DNA of 8,407 bases. Origin: Candidatus Desantisbacteria bacterium CG2_30_40_21 (GTDB lineage Bacteria; UBA9089; CG2-30-40-21). The stretch spans positions 1 to 8,407 of the forward strand of contig MNYI01000172.1 in the NCBI GenBank assembly GCA_001873945.1, read 5' to 3'. Under the pieces are notes generated by a model that did no database searches, was not told the origin of the DNA, and saw only the letters and a program-made list of their open reading frames with translations. Made by a program: the position numbers and the translations under genes. Below, one piece after another: positions 1-6,257 of the stretch (position 1 is the stretch's first letter; the number at the start of each line of letters is the position of its first letter).

Positions 1-91
1 AATGGAAGAACAACCTGATACTGAATTTATCAATGATGTTGATGGCGAACAATTTATTGTAAAAATTCCAAGACCAGAGGATAATAGATGA
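1..91 (+). CDS. 3' end of an unidentified protein gene (partial)
   Basis: The frame beginning at base 2 is open from the window edge and ends at TGA 89-91. It encodes about 29 residues, ending in GEQFIVKIPRPEDNR. An ATG lies at base 2, but the true start is probably outside the window. The tail is acidic and then short beta-strand-like, and I recognise no family. It is in the same frame as the secretion-type domain remnant at 341-685, and the two are separated by an inverted-repeat element that begins right at the stop codon. They may therefore be two pieces of one interrupted gene, but that is inference. It could equally be the normal end of an independent gene. Confidence 0.4.
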   Translation, partial: MEEQPDTEFINDVDGEQFIVKIPRPEDNR

Positions 92-130
92 AATGTAACT
101 ACTCACCACAAAGGCACGAAGACACAAAAA

Positions 131-178
131 GTTGATAAGTTGAATAGTTGATGGGTTGATAAGTGGATGAATTGATAG
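131..178. repeat. Left 8-bp tandem array, six degenerate units
   Basis: The stretch divides without gaps into six octamers: gttgataa, gttgaata, gttgatgg, gttgataa, gtggatga and attgatag. It forms the inner part of the left arm of the inverted-repeat element and is complementary in style to the array at 213-252. The exact 8-bp period with internal variation points to slippage or unit-wise growth of the arm. Confidence 0.75.
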
Positions 179-212
179 TAAATGGTTATGAATTATGGAT
201 CTGTGTTCCTTT

Positions 213-252
213 AACCTATAAACTTATCAACCTATCAATTTATCAATTTATG
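213..252. repeat. Right 8-bp tandem array, five units, inverted
   Basis: The five octamers are aacctata, aacttatc, aacctatc, aatttatc and aatttatg. On the minus strand they read as units of the form GATAAGTT, GATAGGTT or GATAAATT, the same word family as the left array. The two arrays face each other across an unrelated spacer of about 34 bp at 179-212. Confidence 0.75.
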
Positions 253-340
253 TGTTCTCCGTGGTGAATTACTTTACCTGAGTAGTTACATTTTTTTAAA
301 GTTTTTTTGCTGATTTGAAATGTGTATGAAATAACAATAG

Positions 341-685
341 CTGAGTAGTTACCAGAATTTTTATATTATCCTCCCCCGCTCATCACCAGAGTATACAGAT
401 GTTGAACTAACTACAGATGATGAACCCTATGTCTATCCCAATCCATATCTGCCTTCTATTCATACGGATGGCGTTTGTTTTGTAAATATGTTGCCCGAAT
501 CAATGGTCAGGATTTACACCTTAGCTGGTGAGTTGGTTGCCACTTTGGATGTTGACTCTAATGGTCAGACAATATGGTATGGGAAAAATGACTATGACGA
601 GACCGTTGCCAGTGGGATTTATTTTTATGTGGGTGTTCGCAGTAATGGCATGAGACAGACGGGCAAGATTGGAATCGTGCGGTAA
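341..685 (+). pseudogene. Orphan FlgD-like / secretion-type C-terminal domain (gene remnant)
   Basis: The frame is open from 341 after the in-frame stop TAG at 338-340, and ends with TAA at 683-685. From about base 404 it reads as a typical C-terminal beta-sandwich of the FlgD Ig-like or type IX sorting-domain kind. It has YVYPNPYLPS, then VRIYTLAGELVATL, WYGKNDYDETVASGIYFY and a basic end (TGKIGIVR). In known proteins this domain ends large exported or surface proteins. Here the N-terminal part is absent, there is no convincing ribosome binding site, and the first in-frame ATG (488) falls inside the domain. I call it the tail of a gene cut off at its 5' side near the repeat motif at 342-352. 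Translation as a small protein from 488 is possible but unlikely. Confidence 0.65.
342..352. repeat. Solo copy of the TGAGTAGTTAC end motif
   Basis: This is identical to the outer 11 bp of the right end of the inverted-repeat element (279-289), in the same orientation, 63 bp further on. It sits immediately after the in-frame stop TAG (338-340) that bounds the secretion-domain remnant. It may mark the end of a second, decayed element or an excision or recombination scar. Confidence 0.5.
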
Positions 686-826
686 TAAAAACTCGGAAAA
701 AAATGGGGACAGCACCCCCATTCCCCCCCCCGCTCACGCCTTGCCAGCCAAGCGTCTTAAGTGACTCTTGGTGTACAACTTATTTTTTCTTGACTCCATG
801 AGTTGTATTTCAGGAGGTATTTTTTA
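686..826. other. Intergenic region with two small hairpins and a C-run
   Basis: AATGGGG (702-708) and CCCCATT (716-722) form a 7-bp stem with a 7-nt loop. It is followed at once by nine Cs (723-731) and not by a T-run, so it is not a standard intrinsic terminator. CCAAG (748-752) pairs with CTTGG (767-771), and a T-run follows only about 11 bp later (783-788), so this is at best a weak terminator. CCCCCGCTCA occurs at both 373-382 and 727-736. I find no convincing promoter for the downstream gene: TTGACT at 790-795 has no matching -10 box. Confidence 0.4.
812..818 (+). promoter_or_regulatory. Shine-Dalgarno AGGAGGT setting the start at 827
   Basis: AGGAGGT stands 8 nt before ATG 827-829. The longer open frame from TTG at 803 would place this site inside the gene, so the ATG at 827 is chosen. 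Confidence 0.85.
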
Positions 827-2404
827 ATGAAACATTCATATCGACAAGTTGATACAAAAAAAAATAAAAATCGGGCAGAGCATTTTCAGGATAAGAAATT
901 TTCATTTAGACCATATCTACCCCTTTATGTTTTGCTCTTTATAGTTTTTCTCATGGAATCTCTTTTCTTGACTATCCATAGAGAGATAAATCTTGATGAA
1001 GGATGGTATCTTTATGCTTCAAGATTAGTGTATGAAGGGAAGATGTTATATAAAGACTTTGCTTATACCCAGGGCCCGGTGTTTCCTTACATTTATGGTA
1101 TTTTTCAACAAATATTTGGGACATCTATTTATGTGGGCAGACTTACAGCCATGTTTTTTGGATTGCTATCTCTTTTTATTGCTTGTTTAATTGCTTTTTT
1201 TATAGGAGGAAATTCTGCAGTTTTAATAACCCTTGCTCTGGTGATGACCACTATCTTTCTTATTGTGCAGTTTAGCTTTGTTGTTACCTATTCTCTTGCT
1301 TCCTTTTTTCTTATGTCCTCTATTCTGATAATGTTACTAAAAATGAAAGAGCAGTATAAAATATTTCTTTCTATCTTTCTCTTATGTTGTGCTATTGGTG
1401 TCCGACTCTCCATTCTACCGGTATTGCCAATATTAATCTTGATTATTACTCTAAAATCAGAAAAAAGGATGCAAGCCTTTGTATTATCTGTAATTACTTG
1501 TTTGGTATCTCTTTCTTTAATCTTTTTGCCTTTTTATCTTTCTGCTCCAGAACAGGTTGTCTATGACCTTTTTAAGTTTCACATAATATCCTTACCTTTT
1601 TCTTCCAGACTCTATTCCTTATTTACCTTAATCTTAAATAATATTGTAGATTTTCCCTTTGCCATCATGGCATTTTTTTTCTCATTAATAGTTTTATTTA
1701 ATAAAAGACCAGTATCAATTAAAACCGAATTTATTCCGATCCTGCTTGCTTTAAGCATACCGGTTATCTTTATCTTACATCTTCTCCCTTTTGGTGCAGG
1801 TTCATATTATAATACCCTTCTGGTGCTTCCAGTAGCTATTTTTACAGGATGGGCAATCTCAAGAATATGGGAACAGATGAAAAACATGCCCAGAAAGCCA
1901 TTTTTAATCATGGTAATAACTGTAGTATTTCTTAATCTTATGGGACAGGTTGATATTTTAATACGCTATCAACTTGTCTTGTTTAAGCATGGGGACAGCT
2001 TTTATCTTGAAAAACCCTTACAGGAAATAGAAGAGGCTGCTGAAATAGTAAAACAAAATACAACAAAAGAAAGTAAAATCCTAACCCTTCAAACCTACAT
2101 TGTTGTTGAGGCTGATAGGTCAGTCATGTCTGGATACGAGATGTCCATATTTGCTTCTCATCCGTTTTGGGATACAGCCACCTGTAGGGCGTTTAGTAGG
2201 ATAAATAAAGAGATTGTTCAAGAGCAAATATTAAAGAAGTTTCCAGAGATGATAATAATTGCTGGCGAAGATTTTAATAGCTTAAATATCTCTGCTGATG
2301 AATTCAACAAATGGCTGGGTACAAACTATTCTTTGTTAAGAAAATTTGATAATTTTGGTCAATTTAATTCAACCCTTTTTATACTAAAAAGGGTTGAACC
2401 TTAA
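827..2404 (+). CDS. GT-C membrane glycosyltransferase, GT39/PMT_2-like, 525 aa
   Basis: This is probably an inner-membrane glycosyltransferase that moves a sugar from a polyprenyl-phosphate donor to an acceptor outside the cytoplasm. A basic N-terminus is followed by a first membrane segment (about 31-50). Then comes the external loop with the GT-C acidic pair D57-E58 (INLDEGWYLYA), GKMLYKDFAYTQGPVFPY (71-88), and about ten further hydrophobic segments up to residue 376. AIGVRLSILP (189-198) and FGAGSYYNTLLVLP (322-335) also match the family pattern. A soluble C-terminal part (about 390-525) follows. The length is usual for the family. The gene is T-rich, with an 8-T tract at 1673-1680. The YfhO-family gene starts 33 bp downstream, so co-transcription is likely. 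Donor and acceptor cannot be read from the sequence, and GT83-like or uncharacterised GT-C subfamilies remain possible. Confidence 0.8.
   Translation: MKHSYRQVDTKKNKNRAEHFQDKKFSFRPYLPLYVLLFIVFLMESLFLTIHREINLDEGWYLYASRLVYEGKMLYKDFAYTQGPVFPYIYGIFQQIFGTSIYVGRLTAMFFGLLSLFIACLIAFFIGGNSAVLITLALVMTTIFLIVQFSFVVTYSLASFFLMSSILIMLLKMKEQYKIFLSIFLLCCAIGVRLSILPVLPILILIITLKSEKRMQAFVLSVITCLVSLSLIFLPFYLSAPEQVVYDLFKFHIISLPFSSRLYSLFTLILNNIVDFPFAIMAFFFSLIVLFNKRPVSIKTEFIPILLALSIPVIFILHLLPFGAGSYYNTLLVLPVAIFTGWAISRIWEQMKNMPRKPFLIMVITVVFLNLMGQVDILIRYQLVLFKHGDSFYLEKPLQEIEEAAEIVKQNTTKESKILTLQTYIVVEADRSVMSGYEMSIFASHPFWDTATCRAFSRINKEIVQEQILKKFPEMIIIAGEDFNSLNISADEFNKWLGTNYSLLRKFDNFGQFNSTLFILKRVEP
2368..2398. repeat. Perfect 13-bp stem-loop in the last codons of the GT-C gene
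   Basis: TTCAACCCTTTTT (2368-2380), loop ATACT (2381-2385) and AAAAAGGGTTGAA (2386-2398) form a fully paired 13-bp stem. It ends three bases before the TAA stop (2402-2404) and codes for the NSTLFILKRVE region. No T-run follows, so it is not a simple intrinsic terminator. It may modulate read-through into the yfhO-like gene or protect the 3' end of the message. Confidence 0.8.
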
Positions 2405-2437
2405 TCATAGAGCAAGTCTACAGATAATAGAGAAAAA

Positions 2438-4825
2438 ATGTCAAAAAAGAAAAAGCATCAAAAACAACCTGTATCATCTACAAAAGTAAAAACCTTGATA
2501 AATCCTGATTGGTTTGTGTTTTCGGGTTTATTTATCCTCAGCCTTCTTTTTTTTCAGAAGGCAATAGATAGTACCCGGATTTTATCAGGTGGAGATATTA
2601 CCCATTATCTTCTTTATCTGCGTTCATTTGTTGCTGAAACAATCAAGCATGGCATTATCCCTTTCTGGAATCCTTATATATTTTCAGGGGTACCTTGTGC
2701 TGCGGGTATGCAGCCAGCTGTGTTTTATCCCTTAAATCTGGTTATATTTACCCTGCTGCCGTCACACCTTGGGATAACAGTGAGTGCTGTTATACACCTC
2801 TTTTTATCCGGATGTTTTGCATATATATTTATGAAGGCATTAAAATGTCCTTGGACAAGTGCCTTGACTACAGCCTTTATATTTATGTTCTCAGGGTTCC
2901 AGATGACCCATCTTTATGCGGGACATGCAGATATATTTTCTGCCAGTATATGGCTGCCACTTATCCTGTTTTTCATAGAAATGACAGTTCAAACAATGGG
3001 CTTTTCTTATTGTATTTTGGGAAGTCTGGCAATTGGTATCCAATTTCTATCCGGTCATCCTCAAATTTCATTTTACACCTATCTTTTAAGTGGTGTCTAT
3101 GCCGCCTTTAGACTAGGAATAATTATCCTTAACAAAGAATATGCTAAGGCAGTCAAGCTATTGTCGTTACTGGGAATGATGGGAATGATAGCTGGTTGTA
3201 TAGCCTGTATCCAGATATTTCCTACCCTTGAGTTGCCTGCTTATTCCAGCAGAAGCGGAGGGACAGGATATGATTTTAATACCTTTTCATCATTTCCACC
3301 TGAAAATATTTTATCCTTCTTCTTTCCCATGCTCTTTGGTAATTCCCTTGATATTCCCTACTGGGGGCGCGGTCTGTTGCATGAGATTTGCGGTTTCGTG
3401 GGAATTATCCCCTTGATATTGGCTATAATGGCAATTGTATCTAAAAGAAATGCATACACTATTCTTTTTTCTGTACTGGCAATGGTTTCACTCTTACTTT
3501 CTTTTGGAAAATATACCGTTATGTATAAATTATGCTATGAGTTTATCCCTGGATTTGACCTCTTCAGGGTTCCTGGTCGGATGATGTATCTCTGGACATT
3601 TTGTCTGGCTGTTCTTGCTGGGTTTGGCAGCAGCAGTCTTATGGAATTGCCTAAGAGGAAACAGGTTGTTTTATTCTCACAGATATTTGGTGTGCTTGGT
3701 ATACTTGCCATGCTGTCATCATTTTTTATCGATGCAGATACATGGCGTAGTTTAATCCAGATAAGTTATGGGTGGGAGGAGAGAATTTTTGGTGCCCCTG
3801 ATCTCAAGGAGAATCTTACTGGAATGCTATTGATAGCTAAAAAGTCTATATTTTTAGGTGCTGTTTTCCTTATGCTTGGAGCTATGCTTCTGTATATATG
3901 CGGCAGAGAATGGGGTAGAGCATTGATACGATACCTGATTCCAGCCATTATCATTGCTGACCTCTGGATATTTTGTTCCCCATACATTACCACTGTTGAT
4001 AGCAGTCGATGTGAATGGGACAAGAATATGGTTGATTTTCTTAAAGAAGATAAAGAGCCTTTCCGTATAGTTACCATGACTGATGATGCCTCATTAAATC
4101 GAGGGATGTCGTATGGAATATCAAATATTGGCGGATATTCTCCAACCATCCTCAAAAGGTATCAGGAGTTTATCAATATCAGTCAAGGGCTTGCTCCAGA
4201 GACACCCACAGTAGTGATGAGGATTGCAGAGTATTCAAGGCTTCTTGATCTGTTGAACACCAAGTATTTCATCATCCCGTCTCAGAACCCAATATCTCAT
4301 CCTCAGTTCAAATTAACATTTTCTGATAGTACCATAAATATCTATCAAAACAGAAATTGTATGAAACGGGCATGGATAGTACATAATTTCAAGGTTGTTC
4401 ATGGAAGAGATGCCATCTTTACGGCACTTAAAAAAATATCGTATGCAGATGAGGTAATCTTAGAAGAAAAACCAACAATAAAACAATCTGTTTCCCGTGG
4501 GAAAGAGGCATATCCAGAGATAATCAGGCATTCTCCAAATGAGATAATAATGAATGTTGGCATGGCTCAAGACGGTTTTCTTGTCTTGAGTGAGGTTTTT
4601 TATCCTGGCTGGAAGGCAATTGTTGATGGCAGGCAGCAAAAGATTTATCAGGCAAATTATATCTTGCGAGCAATAGAGTTGAAAAAAGGTAAGTCTACGG
4701 TCAGGATGGTTTATGATCCCTGGTGGCTGAAATGGAGCCTTATTATCAGCCTTATTGCTGGTTGTTTTATTGTTGGAATTTTTAGGGTCTGTCACAAAAT
4801 AAATGTGTTACATCGAGGTTGTTGA
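2438..4825 (+). CDS. YfhO-family multi-pass membrane protein, 795 aa
   Basis: YfhO-family proteins are large GT-C-like membrane proteins. Characterised Gram-positive members glycosylate lipoteichoic acid, and the substrate here is unknown. A lysine-rich start precedes membrane segment 1 (about 25-42). The external loop carries GGDITHYLLYLRS (51-63) and FWNPYIFSGVP (76-86), both typical. AGHADIFSASIWLP (161-174), SGHPQISFY (205-213) and GFDLFRVPGRMMYL (372-385) follow within about a dozen hydrophobic segments up to residue 513. A large outer domain (about 515-760) contains LLDLLNTKYFI (602-612) and the hallmark LVLSEVFYPGWKAIVDG (715-731). A final membrane helix spans about 764-785. The ATG at 2438 has only a weak purine-rich site (AGAGAAAAA). 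The gene is probably translated from a message shared with the upstream GT-C gene, and it converges with the aldolase gene 14 bp after its stop. Confidence 0.88.
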   Translation: MSKKKKHQKQPVSSTKVKTLINPDWFVFSGLFILSLLFFQKAIDSTRILSGGDITHYLLYLRSFVAETIKHGIIPFWNPYIFSGVPCAAGMQPAVFYPLNLVIFTLLPSHLGITVSAVIHLFLSGCFAYIFMKALKCPWTSALTTAFIFMFSGFQMTHLYAGHADIFSASIWLPLILFFIEMTVQTMGFSYCILGSLAIGIQFLSGHPQISFYTYLLSGVYAAFRLGIIILNKEYAKAVKLLSLLGMMGMIAGCIACIQIFPTLELPAYSSRSGGTGYDFNTFSSFPPENILSFFFPMLFGNSLDIPYWGRGLLHEICGFVGIIPLILAIMAIVSKRNAYTILFSVLAMVSLLLSFGKYTVMYKLCYEFIPGFDLFRVPGRMMYLWTFCLAVLAGFGSSSLMELPKRKQVVLFSQIFGVLGILAMLSSFFIDADTWRSLIQISYGWEERIFGAPDLKENLTGMLLIAKKSIFLGAVFLMLGAMLLYICGREWGRALIRYLIPAIIIADLWIFCSPYITTVDSSRCEWDKNMVDFLKEDKEPFRIVTMTDDASLNRGMSYGISNIGGYSPTILKRYQEFINISQGLAPETPTVVMRIAEYSRLLDLLNTKYFIIPSQNPISHPQFKLTFSDSTINIYQNRNCMKRAWIVHNFKVVHGRDAIFTALKKISYADEVILEEKPTIKQSVSRGKEAYPEIIRHSPNEIIMNVGMAQDGFLVLSEVFYPGWKAIVDGRQQKIYQANYILRAIELKKGKSTVRMVYDPWWLKWSLIISLIAGCFIVGIFRVCHKINVLHRGC

Positions 4826-4839
4826 TTTAATTAGCCAAG

Positions 4840-6207
4840 TTACCCCATAGGATTATGTTTGTGAACAAGCACTGGTTTAATGGTTTTTCTAACCATATCC
4901 ATGGTGTTTGTTACTCGCAATTTTTCAAAGATAATATCAAATTGTTCCTCAAACTTATTTCCAATACTTGTTCTTACCCCTGCATGTAAATCCCATATCT
5001 TTTGCTTAAATGGTCCAAGCCCTTTTTTTCTCACCTTATAAATAAACTGTTCTTCACTTTGTCCTTCTTTTCTTTCCTCCCCAAAATTTTCCTGAAGATA
5101 TTCATAAATCTCATCTTTTAATCCCATTGGCAGCATTTCATAAAGAATATTTTGAAATTGGGTTGCCAGATGTATTTCAGCGGTATTGGTATCAGGAAAT
5201 TTATGGAAGGTATCAATTGGCAGGGTTGATGCCCCGTGCTGAACCGCTCCTGCCAGTCCAAACTCCTCTATGGCTATGTGAGAAAGTCGGCTTAATGTGT
5301 CAAAATCCAACCTTACCTGTGCCAGCGTTCCATCTGACAATGGAATGCCACCATGAACCGTTCCTGTTTGAATGCTTATCTTGCTTATTCCAGCCAACCC
5401 GCTTTCCAATTCCCCTTGCAGTCCTTTTATATATTCCCTTAATTCTTCTTCCGTGCTGTTTGTTCCTCCAATCTCTCCTATTTCTCCACCTATGGAGATG
5501 GTTATTCCTATAGGCTCTATTCCTCGAATATAGGAAAGAATTTCCGCTGTTAATCTAATATTATTCTCTTGTTGTGCCAAAACCGTTGGTTGGTCCATGT
5601 CAACCATGGTAGAGGTATCAATATCAATATTATAAAATCCAGCGTCAACAGATTTTTTAATCAGTTGCTTAAGAGATGATAACTCTTTTTGAGGGTCTTT
5701 TTTATACTTATCTTGTTTAATTTGGAAATGATCCCCTTGCAGAAATATTGGTCCCTGATACCTCTCGGCAATGGCAGCAGCAATAATTACTGTAGCATAT
5801 TCAGATGGAGATTGCAGGGTATAATCTATCTCTGAACGGGCAATTTCAAGAATAAATGCACCTGTATGATTTCGTTTTGCTGAACGGATTAATGCCCTGG
5901 CAGTATCATAGGTCAAGCTGCGGATATTAATTGCAGGTATGGTTTTGTGTGGTATTTCTCCCTTGCCCTTTGCTTTGTACAGCTCGGAAATAGAGGCAGC
6001 ATACACCCCAAGCTCAATCCCTGTCTCCCAGATAATCCATTCACACGCATTTTTAACCTCAGGATCGTCATTAAAGACGGCACTATATACCAGAGAGTCG
6101 ATTAATCTTTCCTGAAAGGTTATCCCTTCCAACATATCAACCCCATCTTTTCTAATCCTTACCCGACCAGACAGGGCATTTTTTATTTCTTGAATACTTT
6201 GATACAT
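4840..6207 (-). CDS. Class II (zinc) ketose-bisphosphate aldolase family protein, 455 aa
   Basis: The enzyme family cleaves or forms fructose- or tagatose-type bisphosphates using zinc, in the cytoplasm. PAINIRSLTYDTARALIRSA (91-110) opens the barrel. FLQGDHF (155-161) carries the presumed catalytic D159 and zinc ligand H160. NIDIDTSTMVD (193-203), GGEIGEIGG (240-248), GTVHGG with H285, and QHGAS with H324 supply the other metal and phosphate motifs. Two points differ from ordinary fructose-bisphosphate aldolases: the usual HxDH reads QGDH, and the late KIN-type motif reads AEIHLATQ (343-350). At 455 aa with a tail of about 95 residues it is longer than the common form of about 300-360. The start at ATG 6207 is fixed by GAGGTGA 5 nt upstream; the longer GTG frame from 6216 lies inside that site. 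It follows larC by 46 bp. Family membership is well supported, but the exact substrate is not. Confidence 0.75.
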   Translation of the reverse strand: MYQSIQEIKNALSGRVRIRKDGVDMLEGITFQERLIDSLVYSAVFNDDPEVKNACEWIIWETGIELGVYAASISELYKAKGKGEIPHKTIPAINIRSLTYDTARALIRSAKRNHTGAFILEIARSEIDYTLQSPSEYATVIIAAAIAERYQGPIFLQGDHFQIKQDKYKKDPQKELSSLKQLIKKSVDAGFYNIDIDTSTMVDMDQPTVLAQQENNIRLTAEILSYIRGIEPIGITISIGGEIGEIGGTNSTEEELREYIKGLQGELESGLAGISKISIQTGTVHGGIPLSDGTLAQVRLDFDTLSRLSHIAIEEFGLAGAVQHGASTLPIDTFHKFPDTNTAEIHLATQFQNILYEMLPMGLKDEIYEYLQENFGEERKEGQSEEQFIYKVRKKGLGPFKQKIWDLHAGVRTSIGNKFEEQFDIIFEKLRVTNTMDMVRKTIKPVLVHKHNPMG

Positions 6208-6212
6208 AATTA

Positions 6213-6219
6213 TCACCTC
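6213..6219 (-). promoter_or_regulatory. Shine-Dalgarno GAGGTGA for the aldolase gene
   Basis: On the minus strand GAGGTGA is 5 nt before ATG 6207. The alternative GTG start at 6216-6214 is made of bases within this site, which rules it out in practice. Confidence 0.85.
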
Positions 6220-6229
6220 ATATAATATG

Positions 6230-6257
6230 GTAGAGACGCAATATATTGCGTCTCTAC
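6230..6257. repeat. Perfect 28-bp palindrome between larC and the aldolase gene
   Basis: Arms GTAGAGACGC (6230-6239) and GCGTCTCTAC (6248-6257) flank the self-complementary core AATATATT. The minus-strand larC stop codon (6256-6254) lies in the right arm, and the aldolase ribosome binding site begins 10 bp beyond the left arm. To my knowledge, GTAGAGACGC-type palindromes recur as dispersed repeats in various bacteria. In the transcript it would be a stable hairpin at the gene junction. It lacks a T-run, so processing, message stability or attenuation is likelier than full termination. Confidence 0.8.

Larger units (their letters stand above)
91..293. mobile_element. MITE-like inverted-repeat element, 203 bp
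   Basis: The ends are exact 15-bp inverted repeats: AAATGTAACTACTCA at 91-105 and TGAGTAGTTACATTT at 279-293. Inside them the arms remain roughly complementary. CACCACAAAGGCACGAAGACAC on the left mirrors GTGTTCTCCGTGGTG on the right, and arrays of 8-bp units follow on each side. The element encodes no protein and could fold into one long imperfect hairpin. An 8-bp direct repeat, TGAAATGT, occurs at 89-96 and 316-323, but it is AT-rich and overlaps the left end, so it is only a weak candidate for a target duplication. A non-autonomous mobile repeat or a dispersed structural repeat would both fit. Confidence 0.6.

Noticed and set aside
73..401. Tandem duplication suggested by ACCAGAG...AGATG at 73-90 and 385-401, and by FIVKIPRP versus FYIILPRS
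   Set aside because: The match is short, needs gaps and several mismatches, and is AT-rich, so chance is sufficient.
702..722. Intrinsic terminator after the secretion-domain remnant
   Set aside because: The 7-bp stem is real, but it is followed by nine Cs and not by a T-run.
4786..4810. Insertion-sequence end at AGGGTCTGTCACAAAATAAA near the yfhO-like 3' end
   Set aside because: It only vaguely recalls IS termini, there is no partner repeat or target duplication, and it lies inside the coding frame.
5127..5513. 128-codon plus-strand frame opposite the aldolase gene
   Set aside because: It lies wholly antisense to a well-supported enzyme gene, has no recognisable domain and looks like a coding shadow.
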